Shown: positions 48,561 to 61,555, numbered from the stretch's first letter. The stretch is DNA of 64,000 nt from Mortierella sp. BCC40632 (GCA_011634665.1 WAEK01000001.1:1503501-1567500); one strand, 5' to 3'. The notes: a model not told the origin generated them from the letters alone. Numbers and translations: made by a program.

Positions 48561-50343
48561 CCCTTTTTCTTCTCTCTCCAAATCATCTTTCCGTTCCGTT
48601 GATGACTTGGGACAACAGGGCATGCCACGTTTGTTTTCTCGCTCGTGGTTTGGGTTTGCTGCTTGATGACCCACTCTAGTTCAATCGCCTGGTTGTACCT
48701 TGCAATGAGTACACAGACGCGTCGAACTTTAAGAAGAGAAGAGAGGGAGGGAGGAACAGGAAAAGAGGAGCAAACGGAAGGAGAGGAAGGGGATTACAAC
48801 AAGTTCTCCCACTCCATTTGGTACCTGAACAAGGTTGTCCTTGGGGCGATGTCACCTCTATTCTTGGTTCTACCGTTCTCACATACGCACACACACACAA
48901 AGAGCACACAAAGCGCACACACACACACATACACATGCACAATGCACACAGACACACACCTCCAATCTGTTATTATATTTTCTCCGATGGATTAGTAGCC
49001 ATGGAGAGAAGGAAACATGAGAAAAGAAAGGGATAACAGGTGCAAGACCCCAAAAGCCGCGAGTTGCGCACAACTGAGCTCATAAAAAATGACGAACATT
49101 GGGTGAACAGAGACAAAGGGGGGAAGGGGAGAGGTATGGAGCTGGGGATGGTAATGAAGCTACAAAACATTTACATCTGCGGGATACACTTTACCTCAAG
49201 GTTGCGGCAGGAACAACTATAGGTTTGCAAATACTAACAGGCTGAATGGTTTTTTTTCTCCCCTCCTTGTTCCCTTACCTGTCTACCCCTCACTCCCCTC
49301 TTCGCCATCTTCGCCCTCTCTCTCCCACTCTGCCTCTCTCGCACTCTCTCTTTACCTCGCCACCCCTTTTCCTGTCCTTTGTCTTCCATCCCGTTCCTGT
49401 GCCTGACTCCTGTACCTTTTCTCCCTTCTCCCTCATGGCACGGCATGGACAAAAAAAAACCTTAAAACACTCACAGGTCAACGCGAGTTTGTGAATATGC
49501 TGCCGTTGGTGTGCAATGATGCAGTGGCAATTCTCTTCATGTTTGACCTCTCCCGCAAGTCAACACTGAACAGCATCAAGGAGTGGTATCGTCAGGCACG
49601 CGGATTCAATAAGGTAAAAACATCGCTCCCTGGTTAATCCAGTACTTTGGTCGGTTTAAAAGGTTGGAGAAGCAAGAGAGAGAGGGGAAGTATGGTACCT
49701 TTCTCTGGGTTTATCTCTTTAGCCTGCTTTGAAATCGTCCAGCCAATGCCAAACGATGCATGATGACCAAAAAAAAAAAAAAGAGAGAACACGCTTTCTG
49801 ACGGTATCTCTCTCTCTCTCTTTCTCGCAATCTCTCTTGACCTATTTCATTACACAACGAACCCCCTACTCTTCCTCACTTGGCCTCTTGTGCTGCCGCA
49901 CCGCGTCTTTGTTGATTGCTTCTTCGGGACAAACTTTTTTTTCTTCCCAGACGGCGATCCCGTTCTTGGTCGGCACAAAGTACGACTATTTCTCGACGTT
50001 TACCAGAGAAGAGCAGGACGAAATCACTAAGCAGGTAAGTTGAGCGACATCTGCCCATTGCGGTGCCGGGAGAGAGTCATGACCTGCACTTTGCCCTCTA
50101 GTCAACAACAAGATCTAACTTTCCCCCTGGTTCTCCTTTCTCTCCTTTTTCAATGGTTATCTATAGGCTCGAAAGTTTGCACGAGCAATGAAGGCTCCGT
50201 TGATCTTTTGCTCGACTTCGCATTCAATTAATGTCCAAAAGATTTTCAAGATTGTTTTGTCCAAGGCATTCGACTTGAAGTGCACTATTCCCGAGATCTC
50301 TGAAAGCGGCGCACCGATCCTGGAGTATGCCGGCACCTATTGA
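47241..50343 (+). CDS. spg1: Septation-initiation GTPase Spg1/Tem1
   Basis: Spg1/Tem1 is the Ras-like switch at the spindle pole body that triggers the septation (SIN) or mitotic-exit (MEN) kinase cascade. Six exons: 47241-47272, 47429-47550, 48093-48164, 49477-49613, 49951-50034 and 50167-50343, giving 207 residues. Nucleotide-binding motifs are G1 GDSQIGKTS (25-33), G3 WDLGGQREF and G4 GTKYD, where Spg1/Tem1 has TKxD in place of NKx[22 protein letters not shown] and FMEKTI are typical of the subfamily. There is no C-terminal CAAX box, as is normal for Spg1/Tem1. The third intron (48165-49476) is 1.3 kb, the longest in the window, and is full of simple repeats, including two T-runs near 30 bases. 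Confidence 0.94.
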
Positions 50344-50984
50344 CCAAGGAACTTGAAGGAGAACAGAGGAAAAAAAATCCGCCCGTCGCCTGCGCCAGCC
50401 CGAACACGCACACACGCACTTTTTTTTTCTTTTCCCTTTTGCATTGCGCAACTTCTCCCCTCCCCCTCCCCTCCACGCGCTTCAATCCTGCAGACCTGTC
50501 TCCTATGGCAGAAAAAAAAACGGGTCTAACCGATCCCAACATGCAAGAGGAGGCCAATGGACCTGATTCCCCCCCCCCCTCCCTTCCCACCCTTCTACCC
50601 TTGATTTCCGTGGTTGCGCAGACACTACTTTACCCCTTCGGAACCAAGGTTATCTTTTCTTTTTCTTTTCCTTTTCTTAGTGAACCCATCTCGCGTCTGG
50701 ATTCTGTTTTAAACCCCCCTTCTGAGGCATCCTTTACTAGCTTTTCTCTTACTCTCATTCCCATTTTTTTTAACGCCTTTGTAGTATTGCTCTAGCATAG
50801 CCTATTTCGGATAGGGATATTGGGTTGGTGGTATTTCTCCCCTTCTCTCTCTTTCTCTTTCTAACTCGCCTTGCTCTACTTCCTATTTTTATATTTCTTT
50901 GGTATTCCTTTTTTTTTTTTTTGTGCTATATCTCTATTCCCTACCTCCCCCTCCCCCACTACTGTGTTATTTTCTCTCTTTGTT

Positions 50985-51024
<40 letters not shown>

Positions 51025-51155
51025 AGAACTACCCCTTCTCCAACTGGAGGAAGTATCCCCAACCTCGAGTCCATTGTATAGTTGTCAAGATTAGAATCCA
51101 CTTTGTTATTAAACTGTCTTTTTTGTAATCTTTACCAAGAGACTCCCTCTTTCTT

Positions 51156-51219
<64 letters not shown>

Positions 51220-51598
51220 CGCAGACCTCGAGAACGAGAAGTAGTGGAAAGGAGAAGAAAAGGGTCAACGAAGCCCTCATCATAGTCTTTCCTTTATTGA
51301 AAACAAAAATTATATCGTCCAAAAAAAAGTAAGGTGGGAAAGAGAAAAGAGCTATTAGACGGTGTGAGGAACAAAGGGTTCCCCATTTAGCTGTATTTAC
51401 AAAGACTTTTTTGAGTAAAAAAAAAAAAAAAAAAGGTCCTTTCATCGAAGAAGGGAGAAAAATATATATATAGAAATGAAAGAGAGAAAAAAAAGAGTAG
51501 AAAGAACGGAGCAAAAGAACAATAGAAGGCAGAAGAAGAGAGCTGTGTATATGTGTTCAAAATCCCCATGCACATGCCCCCCCTCCTTCTCTACCAAA
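50344..51598. other. Convergent intergenic, repeat-rich
   Basis: T- and C-rich DNA with T33 at 50991-51023 and the CT microsatellite that follows. The frames are low-complexity and I see no gene. It holds the 3' ends of SPG1 (+) and the TMEM198-like gene (-). Confidence 0.55.
51161..51215 (+). repeat. (CT)n microsatellite, about 55 bases
   Basis: Uninterrupted CT dinucleotides in the SPG1/TMEM198-like spacer. Confidence 0.95.
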
Positions 51599-53273
51599 CT
51601 ACTGGTTCAAGGCAGTGTTGCTGCTGTAGCTGACACGGTTGTCGGCAGGTTCGTCGTTCGGAAGGGACGTAGTAGTGGTAGTGGCGGTGATACCGGTCTT
51701 GTTCCTCTTGAAAGGATTCCAGTTCTTTGGTTCTGTCGTCGTGGTTGTTGTTACTGGTTTATCAGTGTAGACTTCCTCGTTGTCAAGGCCTGAACCACGA
51801 TTGAGAGCACTTGTACCAGCGACAGTCGCTGGAGCAGCGGTGGTAGCTGGGATAGTGGTGTTGCCATAACCCTGGGCAGTGGTATTTCCAAAACCTTGGG
51901 CAGCACTGTTGCCATAGCCTTGAGCTGCAGCATTACCATAGCCTTGGACATTGGTTGGGTAACCACTGGAACCATAGGGATCACTGTATCTGCCGTTAGG
52001 GTAAGTTGGGTCGGGGCTGACACGAGGCTTACGACCCATAAGACTAAAGTCGTGATCGTACTCATGAATAGATCGACCTTGAGCAATCAGTCGCTGCTTG
52101 TGATGTCTGTAGGACAAGACCTGGTAGAGATTGCCAAGGATAATCAATCCGCCAACAACACCAAGCATAATGTACAAGTTCGTGTTGAGCTGGTAATCTA
52201 CTGTGTTGTCGGTCGTAAAGAACTTCTTGATCGATTCTGTGAACCCCGTCCGGGCAAAGAGATCCAATCCAACCACGGAGATGTATGCACCCACGACTGC
52301 CGAGGCTGGGATCAGGATACGACGACCAAAGATCAGGCCAATGACAATACCAAGGGCGGGGGCGCCTGCGAGAAGGCCGATCCGACCTCCTTTGGAGCGG
52401 ATCAGGCCTCCAGATCGCCAGGCTAGGACGTAAAGCGCAATTGCCAAACCAGCCACACCTCCAAGTAGCCAGACTGTAAATCGATGTGCGAGCCAACAGA
52501 TGGCACCGAGGATTAGACCGCCACCGATACAGCCAAAGACATAAATGATCTGGCTATAGTTCCAGCCCTGACTTGGCTCGACATTGGTAAAGATGGCATA
52601 GACGATTACGGCTGTAAGGGGGAGGGGGAAAGGAAAAGGACGGGGGGAGAAGGGAGCAAACGAGATGGTCAATGCGCAGGTCTCTTTTTTTTTTTTTTTG
52701 CCACCAAGCGTAAAATAAAACCAAGTCACTCTTTGTCTTTTTTGCGACTTTTTTTCTGTTGGTCTCGACCTCGGGTGAAAAAAAAAAAAAAAGAGAAAAA
52801 TTGTCAAGAGAAAACCGTGAGGTTCACAGCGCCTTTGTCTACTTACCACCGGCAATAAATCCAGCAAGGAACATGGTAAAACGGAAGTGTCGGTATCCTC
52901 TAAAGGTGAGGATGATTCCGACCAACATCAAGATCAGACCCGCAACCATGCGTTGCCAAGTGAGCTCGATCGTGTCACTCCCTCCCGTCGTGTCATCGCC
53001 GCCTAAGATCGAACGCGCCCCCAAAAAAAAAAAAAGAAGCAGTAGAAATAGGCATGAACGGGTGACCGTTTGTTCGTTAGTGGGCTGCTATAACAGTGAA
53101 GGAGTGATGAGTGACATAAAAGAAAGAAAGAAAGAAAGAAAGAAAGAGAAAAAGAAAAAGAAAAAGAGACAATTACTCTGCTGAGCCATCGCCAGGATCG
53201 GCAACGTGCAAAAGAAGAACAGTTGGAGAATGCCCCTCCATCGGGCAGCAATGGTCCAACGGCAGGTACCCAT
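51599..53273 (-). CDS. Multi-pass membrane protein, TMEM198/TM7S3-like (DUF4203)
   Basis: Three minus-strand exons, 53273-53177, 53002-52847 and 52611-51599, join in phase 1 to give 421 residues. An N-terminal signal peptide (LQLFFFCTLPILAMA, about 16-30) precedes a short Gly/Asp/Thr-rich segment. Then come about seven hydrophobic segments, from MVAGLILMLVGIILTF to NLYIMLGVVGGLIILGNLY, with the Gly-rich helices (FAGFIAGG, GCIGGGLILGAICW) of the TMEM198-like domain. The cytosolic tail (about 130 residues) has four Y/F-G-N units (QGYGNAAAQGYGNSAAQGFG) and Thr runs. Fungal members of this family have no settled function. Its start is divergent from a 4.3-kb gene-poor stretch. Confidence 0.85.
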
Positions 53274-56200
53274 GATCGGTTTTTGCGCGCTTTCTTTCAA
53301 TCCCTTTGGTTTTTCTTTGAGAGAAGGGGGGATTATTATTTCTTCTTCTTCTTCTTCTTCTCTTTGTCTTTTGTCTTTGATTTTTTTGCTGGCCTCCTGG
53401 ATGTTGAAAGGAGGAAAAGAGATGGTAATGTATGCCTGGGTTGGAATGGACTCTATATCGTTGTCTGTAAACTTGGAGAAATAACAAAACAATGAGACAA
53501 CGGAGAGTCAGCGTCTTGGTCTAGATAGGGCTGTTCTGCCTGGGAATGTTGATAGTCTTTACCAAAGAACAAGTCGTTGAGTCAAATATGCTTGAAGCTC
53601 CAACTGAACAATCGAAAGATAAAGATTATTACTGACAGACGGTAGTGTCGAGAACTGTACGGTTTGGGAGGAAGGCAAAGAAAGAGAAGAAGAGGTAAAA
53701 AGTAGAGAGGTGGAGAGGTAGAGAGAAAAAGAGAGAAAAAGAGAAAAAGAGACAGAGAAAGAGAAAGAGAGAGAGAGAGAGCAGACATAAAAGAATACCG
53801 AAGAGAAAGCGAGACATGGCGCTGGCAACGAATGGATGACGCGCACGCCGAAACAGCGGGTGGCTCCTATTGCCAAGATGGATGTGCGCAAGCTTGCCCC
53901 CATCTGGCACCTGCCGGGCTCCCGTCTTCTTACCTGCACAATCATCGCCCCACCCCTCTTGTCTTCAAACGGGTCCACTATGGTTTAGTTTTTGACTGGG
54001 ACTAGTGAGCGATGGATGGTCGAGGGTGCAAAAGAGGTTAAACGGAAGAGGGCCAGATAGTTGAGTGACTGGGACCAGATGGATGGACCTGTGGCGTGTG
54101 TGAGGCGGAAAAATCTTTTTTTTTTCTCAGGCATGCGGTCCCAAGGTCATGCCGCCCGTGATACGGACCCTTCCGTGTTTCGCTTTCTGCCTGGTTTCCT
54201 TTCGTGACCCAATACGCACCAAAGGGCTTTCCTGTCTCTGAGACTCTTTGGAGTAATGACTAGTTCATAGTAATAAATATGTTGTGGTGCCATGGGGCCA
54301 TGTAGAAGTGAAGGGGGCCGGCGATGATGTCACGCTGTCTGTGCGGGTAAAACAGTGGAGAAAGATGGACTGATATTCGACGTGCTCACTACCATTACTC
54401 CTGCTTTGTCTTCCGCACTACTGAGAACCTACAAGGCTAACGCTTTCATTCTCCGTGGAAGAGGAAGGAAGGTGCGGGGAGAAAGAGAACGGGATGCATC
54501 AGAGGAGGTGCGTGTGTCCAAGTCGGATGCTCAATTTCGGGCCCGTATTTGGCAATAACCAACCGCTGACCCCTTCGGCTTTTGCATAACGACAATGGAA
54601 GAATAAGGATCCGAGGGACGATTCCATCGTCCCACAAAGAATCTGTAATAAGGAGATGGAGCACGATGGTCTTGGTTTTGACGGTATTTTTGAGAGTACA
54701 TCTTTGCTTATCACAATATCATTCCATGGGCACCACAGCACAGGTGGCAAGACAAGAGGGCTTACGTAGAAAAGGACCCCAATCGTCTACAGCCACCAAT
54801 TTCGGACCTCTCCCAGGTTATGAACACCAGGGCCTTGGTGTGCGAACTTCTCACACTCACATGCCCTCATACCCACCCACACCCACACACCCACACTCTC
54901 GCTTCCTCTTCTTTATGTCTGCTAATAGACCCCTGTAGCAATCTCTCTTCATTAACAGGGAAAAAAAAAAAACTCTTCACCTCCACTCTTCTCTATCCCC
55001 AACTGTCTGCTGCCGTAATCTGGACAACCGAGTCACTTATTGACAAAGCCCCGTCACAGGATGTCGAGAATCTTATACCGGTCTAAGGCGGGAATCTGTA
55101 GCTCAAGGTTGCCAGATTCTTTATAGTCTTTCCTCTCCTTGGTAGGTTTATCGGGTAAGTTCGTGAGCACAAGAGCGATAGATATCAAGAGAACAGTGCT
55201 ATGGCAAATGGATGGACAACATGCGAGAACCAACCCTTCCAGGCAAGTAGGCTCTAGGAGTGTGGCGGATCAGAGACATGGGCGCCCAACATTGAGTGTT
55301 TCCCCTTGTTACACAGTTGCCCAAGGGGAGAAGCAAGCAACATCCACAGAGCGTGGAGAAAATAAAAGAGATAGGCACGTTATTCCAATGAGGATTCGAG
55401 AGCGTCGAGATTGACTTCATTAAGCGAGCTCATCAATACGGAAAAAAACAAAAAAAACAAATAAACCATGATACCACCGCATGACTCTTCAAAGTCCCGG
55501 TAGAGGAGAGAAGAGGGAGCCTTTTAGAAAAATAAAAAAAAAGAGATTAGGTCGTTCTTGTGCACCAACCCCACCATTGTGATGCTCAGGGTAGCCGTTG
55601 AACTATTACATCTCGCTGAATAAGCGCAAACATATGAATCCAATATTGATATCCGCTGGAGACAGTTCTCTTTTTCATCCTCCTCCTCTCCTCTTCTATT
55701 CTCTTCTTCCCACAGAGAAAATCTCTCCACACCAGAAGCACGCAAGAACTGGAGGAGGGATAATTCCATACTCAGTTCAGAGGTACATTGAAAGTCATTG
55801 GAGGGCAAGAGAGGTCCTTCCGTGACCGGAATAGAAAATCCCTCGCTTGACCACGCATCCATTAGCGTGACGGAGGGGCCATTGCACCGGGTGCATGTTT
55901 GTTTAGAGCAACGACCTTTGAGCTCACCGGGATCAATTGGCTTGCACCTACACATGTGGTCACTTTGCGCGCCTTCCCCGAATCCTGGCCGTTGTCTTGT
56001 CCTCATCTGTAGAAGAAAAAGAAAGAGAAAAAGAAAAAAGATATTGAGGCTAGGGAAAAGGGAGGAGCAGGGAGCAATGGGGAGGTCGTCTGAGCGGAGT
56101 CTGATTTCGAAGAAAGTGGAGATGGAGCGATCCTCAGTCACCACCGTCCGAGCTTTCTGCGTCCGTTTGTCATATGATAATGAAGCGTATAGCCCTGAGG

Positions 56201-57533
56201 AGTTTAATAAGGGCCTGGGACAAAGTCCAGAAGCACGATACAATTGGGGTGAGTCGACCAGAGACCGCAGCCCAAAATTCCAAGACGATTATCAGGTTGT
56301 GCCCTACTACGGAGCAGAGAAGGAGGGTGGCAAGCCGGAAGTGTATATGTGAGAGTGAGAGAGATAGGAGAGAGGTCGGGTGCGACTAACAAGAGCAAGG
56401 CAGGCAACCTTAATGGACCTGGACAAATTCATGGTCGGTGGAAGGGACACAGGGGAGAGGTCGAGCAAAAGTTCACAAACAGAGGGCGTTCATACGAGCT
56501 GGGGTGTATCTCATCCCCATTCGATGCAGCAGAGTGGTTTTTTTTTTCATACTTGCCTCGTGGCATCAGTCGATGACTCCCTCCTCGCGCGGGCGGGGAC
56601 GGTCGCAGGATTTTGTCCGCGATGCAGAGCGAAGTTCGACGCAGTGAGGCTTGACCATGCTCTCAGAGTAACGCATGGCCGCGCATTGGCGCTGCATGGT
56701 TGAAGACATGGCGTGCCCAGCACGAAGGCCAAGAGCTCTGCGACCTGCATTGCACACCACATCACACCACACAACACCTCTCCTCTCTTGGTTGGGCCGT
56801 CCAGTCCAGACCCCCCCTCTGTCTCCCTTTGTCTATCCGTTTCTTTCTCACACCCAGCAAGCTCACCAGGCAGACGAGACGAGCTCGCCCATATATTCTG
56901 GTTGTCACCCTCGGAAAGGCCTTGTTGTCCTTTCATCCATTTCGATCGTTTCAAAGCCGAGGGAACCTTTGGTCCATTATTCACACCGATAGCCATTCCT
57001 CCATCCTTCTCATTATTCCTCTCATCATTACCATTACCATCATTGTCATCATCATTACCGTCCTCGCTCCTTCCTCTTCTCCATCCTTAGCCCATATACG
57101 CCCAACGCCCATCGTCCGCGCCTGCCAGCGCCCAGTCCCCGCCTCTACGGATCCCCTGCCAAACCTTAACGGGGCTTCTGTTCTTACATTGACCTCGTGC
57201 ACACTGTTGATATCCCCTCAGTTGGTTCACTCCAGCGTTCCTGGCCTTCCATCGTATCTCTCGCCATCCTCTTCTTCTTTCTCCATCTCTCCACGCTCAT
57301 CTCCACAATCTCTTACGCCTCGCCTGACCCTTCTCTCTTTCTCTCACTCTTCGCTCCCACACACCTCCTCACCATCAGCTCACCACTCAACTCTACATCT
57401 CCACAGGCAGTCTCTGCCTCCCCACGTTCATTGTCTTGCCTGGTCCTGATCCGTTCTCACAGTTACTCCCGCACCCTTCCGTTCTCTCGGCAGACCACTG
57501 CAGCCCACGCCTCGCATTCAGGCTACGCAAACA
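53274..57533. other. Gene-poor divergent region, 4.3 kb
   Basis: The largest stretch without a confident gene. GA-rich runs lie at 53690-53785 and a CACACCC run near 54880-54897. The last 700 bases before 57534 are CT/CAC-rich and probably leader of the Zn2Cys6 gene. Several medium open frames exist; the best is listed separately. Confidence 0.5.
55524..56243 (-). other. Doubtful coding region (Cys-rich frame)
   Basis: A 239-residue minus-strand frame contains a Cys cluster (CRCKPIDPGELKGRC, then CTRC) in a stretch without simple repeats. It begins just after a strong polypyrimidine tract ending in CTACAG (plus strand 56008-56040), a good splice acceptor. But a 184-residue plus-strand frame (55798-56352) overlaps it, no donor or upstream exon is clear, and I recognise no family. 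It could be a real exon, a decayed gene or chance. Confidence 0.2.
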
Positions 57534-60500
57534 ATGACAAAGATCAAACCCCGGCTGATCGCTCGCATCTCATGTCAAGAATGTCGCCGCAGAAAAACCC
57601 GTTGCAATTTTGATGGTCAGTCCGACAAATGTTCTACATGCGCCAGGATCGGGACTCCATGCGTTTTTGCGCAGAAGAATGGCACCGTACTGGACATTGA
57701 CAAAGTCATGGAGGAGAATAACCCGCACCTAGTTCATCAGCGTGAGAAAGAACAGCGGGCCAAGGAGCGTGAGCGTCAACGCCAGCTCGCTGGAGGAGAA
57801 CCGTCCTCAGTCCCTTCGTCGTCACCAATGGACATGTCAATGTACTCAAAGTCGACTCCAACATCGTCCTATCTTACGAGCTTCCCCAACCGGCCTAGCA
57901 GGAGCAACAGTGTCTCGAACCTTGGTGCCCCCGGCGGTCGATCTTCACCAACCGAAGATCTCTCACACGTCATGGACCGGCTGCAGATCGACGCCTTTGG
58001 TATTGCACCCCATACGCTCCGGAGCTTCAGCCAGGTAGCAGGAGATAACGATTCGGCAGAGCCCTCTTCCGGAGAGTCATCAGCAACAGAGTCGGCCGCG
58101 CCCTCGGCCCACGACCCGGGTTCGATGGATACTTCGGACGGCACCCCCAGCACGAACAAACGCAATAGCGGCAGTGGTAGTCCGAGGAGTTCGCACCATC
58201 GGTCGTCACGAAGCAGATCTGTGCCATTGGTTGACATCCAACCAGACCTTATCGACCTTTATTTTGAGCATGTCCATCCCTATCTTCTCGTCCTCCACAA
58301 GCCAAGCTTTCTCCGCCGGCTGCACGACCCCAAAGACCCTGTGCCCGATTTTTTGCTCGCAGCCATCTATGCCGTTGCATCCAACTATGCACCCAACCGT
58401 CAACAGGAGGGGCGTCGTTACTTTGAGTTTTGGTTGAGTCGACTGGATGACACACTTGATAAACCGAGGCTGTCGACGATCCAGGCTCTACTGCTCATCA
58501 TCAAGTATCAGGAGGGCGTCAAACAACCTGGGTTCTACTTTCGAACATACATGTACACCCAGATGGTTATTGTTCTCGCAAGGGTAAGATGCATTTTTTT
58601 TCTTCGCTCTTTTCCTTTTTCCCATGTAGGAAAACGAATGGGACGAGACCTCAACGAATGGGCAGCCTGTGAATGCTAGAATCTTCTAACCCTTCGGATG
58701 CTGGTGTTTCTCTTGAATCTATTGTACCCATTTATTATGGACGGGTTTCTTGGCGCATATAGGAACTGCAATTGCACAAAACAACACCTGTTAATATGAA
58801 GCTAGACCCAGAAAGCCACGAAGTTCGACGGCGACTTTTCTGGTCCATCTTTATTCTGGACCAGTTCATTTCAGTCTCTCAGGGAAGAACAATGAGCTTC
58901 AGAGAGGTCGAGCCGGAAGCGGATATGCCTGGAACAGACACTGAAGACCCAACTGACAGGCAGGAAATTGAAAACATTCTAAACATTGTCGAGTATATCA
59001 GACTGGCCAAGATTAACCACCAGGCGCTTATTCTCGTCCGCAAGTTCCTGACAAAGGTTGTTACACCCGAAGAGACCGTCCCCCAGGGTCTGCTGATCCA
59101 TGAGAATATGATGACTTGGAGAAAGAACCTTCCAACTCGACTCCAGCTCGCCTCGAACATGTCTCCACACACACCATTTGTGGCTATGCTCCATATCCTT
59201 TATCATGCCTGCTGCATCATGGTCCAGCGTTGCTATTGTGAAGATCCCAGCATCAGCCATCTTGATATCTCGACTATTTCTCGAGAGACCTGTACTATCT
59301 CAGCCACTAATATCACCATCATCACCGATGACCTCTTCACGAACCGTGGCATGGTCCCATTGACCTACCCGATCCGAGGCTGTTATTTTGTCATTTACTG
59401 TCTTATTGCCGCTGCAACCATCCAAGCCAACGATATTCGCCGCGGTGCCAACAGCCCAATCATGTTCAAGCGATCCCTTGCACTCTTGAATATCATCCTC
59501 CGTCAATCCACTGCAGTTGATATCGAAAAGGAGGTCGAACTGTTGAAGAACTCTATGGACATTCATCTAGATGCTTTAAGGAATGATTATGCGATGTCTT
59601 CTTCCTCAGCATCCTCACAAGGTAGCGACTTCCGTCCGAACTTTAAGCCCATCCTGCCAATGTCTCAAAAGTATGGCACGCGGATACCATTCGGGGCCGC
59701 AGGAGTGCCACCAATCCGGATGCGGAGGATTTCCCCCAAGGTTTCAGGCCCAGCATCGGCTTCCAGTGGCTCTGGATCGTCCAGCGCCAGCAATCTCGGG
59801 GCATTGTTTCAGAATCCCAATAACAACAATGGTATTAGCAACGGATGTGTTTCTGGTAGTCCCCAGAGTGGCCCTACCATTGGACATTCCAAGAGTATGA
59901 GTTTTGGCGGAAGCAACAGCAATCTCCACACCGCTGACTCGAAGCCTGGAATGGCGGGGTCACCCTTCTCACACGGGCCAACGGTGCCTGGTGTGACAGA
60001 GACCCTTGATCGACCGGACCAAGTATCAGCGGGGATGAACCACCAATCTAGTCTGAGTACGCAAAGCCAGATGGGGGTAGAGTCAAAGATGGATCAGCCC
60101 TGGCCATTCGATGAGAAGGTTCAATCGAAGCAGATCCAGCGAGAGCACCGGCAGTCATTGAAGAATGAAGAGCATCAGCAATTGGATGAGATGGAGCAAA
60201 AGTTCAAGTCATCTCCTTCACCCGATATCTCGAATCGCTCCCTGTCCTTTGGACGGAATTCGTCTTCATCTCCAGCGCCCTCCCCAGCCGTCCTAGCCAC
60301 GCCCGCCCCCTCCACAAAATCGAGCAGCCACTCTCCCGCTCTCCCTCATCCAGCGTCACAGGGAACAACTACGTCTTCAGTGGCGGGGATAATGCCTGGC
60401 TCGAATGCATTTATGCAATCGGTCCCGGCTTTTAGCTCCCCTCTCCACTCTTCTCCCAGTTATGGCTCGTTCACAACGGCGCCGCCACAGCAGCAACCGT

Positions 60501-61555
60501 TGTTGTCTACAAGTGCTCCACAGAACCCAGCCCCGTTGCTCTCGATGGCCCAGCTCTTGGCCTTCCAGGAACATCAGCAACGACTTCAGCAGCAACAGCA
60601 GAGCCAACAAGGGCAGCCATCTTTCTCTGTACAGCCCATTCCTTCGGTCTCATCCTTGGACCAGTTGACTGCAGCTCAGATTCAAGAACTTCATCGACTG
60701 AATCAACAGCGTCAGTTTATGCAGCTTCAGCAACAGCATCAACAACAGCTTCAACAGCAGTTGCAACAGCAATTTCAACAACAACATCAGCATCAGCATC
60801 AGCACCAGCAGCATCAACAGCATCAGCAACAACAGACACAGTCAATTTTATCCGACCCTCCCCTTACCAACAACTTCCTTTCCAACTTTTCGAATCTAAA
60901 CAATTACCAACAATTGAATTCTGACCAAGCTCAGAACGAGCTCATGTCGATGCTCAATTCGTCCGCTCTCAGTTATCAAGATGGCTTCAGTCAAGAGAAT
61001 GCCATGAGCTTTGCGACGGCCTATCTCCAACAACAACAGCGACAACAACAACAGCAGCATCAGCATCAGCATCAGCATGACCCATCTTCATCTTCATCAC
61101 ACAACTCTTCAGCCGCCGCAACATCTGCGACGGTCACCAATGCCACGACTGCGACATCAATGAGTCCAGAAGCCTTTCAGTCTCCAGCACTGTCGACTGT
61201 CTCTTCGTCATCCCCACCCTCAAACGCGCCTCCTCATAGTTCAGGATCTGGAGGACGTGCCCACACGAGTCTGACGTCGGGCACTTCGACGACCTTGAAG
61301 GACAATCCGTCGCCCGAGACATTTGGAACGCTGGACATGACGGGTTCGTATTCAAGTTATCTCTGTCCGGATAGTTCTGTTCCGATGGGGATCCGACAAG
61401 CGATTGGGGATGCGGACAAGTTGTTCAAGTTCCAGTTTGCGGACGCCGCTGGCGGCGCGAGTGGAGATGATCCCGTAGCAGGAGGGATATATGAAGTCCA
61501 GAGAGAGCATTTTTCGCAACAACAACAAAAACAGAATCAACAACAGCAGCAATAG
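57534..61555 (+). CDS. Large Zn2Cys6 transcription factor with fungal_trans domain and Gln-rich tail
   Basis: Two exons, 57534-58583 and 58763-61555, join in phase 0 (VIVLAR then ELQLHK) to give 1280 residues. The DNA-binding Zn2Cys6 cluster is at the extreme N-terminus: C14, C17, C24, C33, C36 and C43 (ISCQECRRRKTRC ... KCSTCARIGTPC). A basic linker and a Ser/Pro-rich stretch follow. The fungal_trans middle homology region runs from about 230 to 590 (LIDLYFEHVHPYLLVLHKPS ... RRRLFWSIFILDQFISVSQG). After about 700 the protein is Ser, Pro, Gln and His-rich, with long polyGln/His runs, a likely activation domain. The ATG at 57534 follows a long CT-rich leader and leaves only 13 residues before the cluster. 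The pathway it controls cannot be told from sequence. Confidence 0.88.
60721..60845 (+). repeat. CAG/CAT triplet-rich tract (polyGln/His)
   Basis: Mostly CAG, CAA and CAT codons inside the Zn2Cys6 gene, encoding Gln with His interruptions. A shorter similar tract lies at 61027-61080. Confidence 0.9.

Noticed and set aside
53559..53978. Minus-strand frame with a hydrophobic, signal-like stretch
   Set aside because: The hydrophobic part is translation of a GA/AAAG repeat, and no splice partner or conserved domain is seen.
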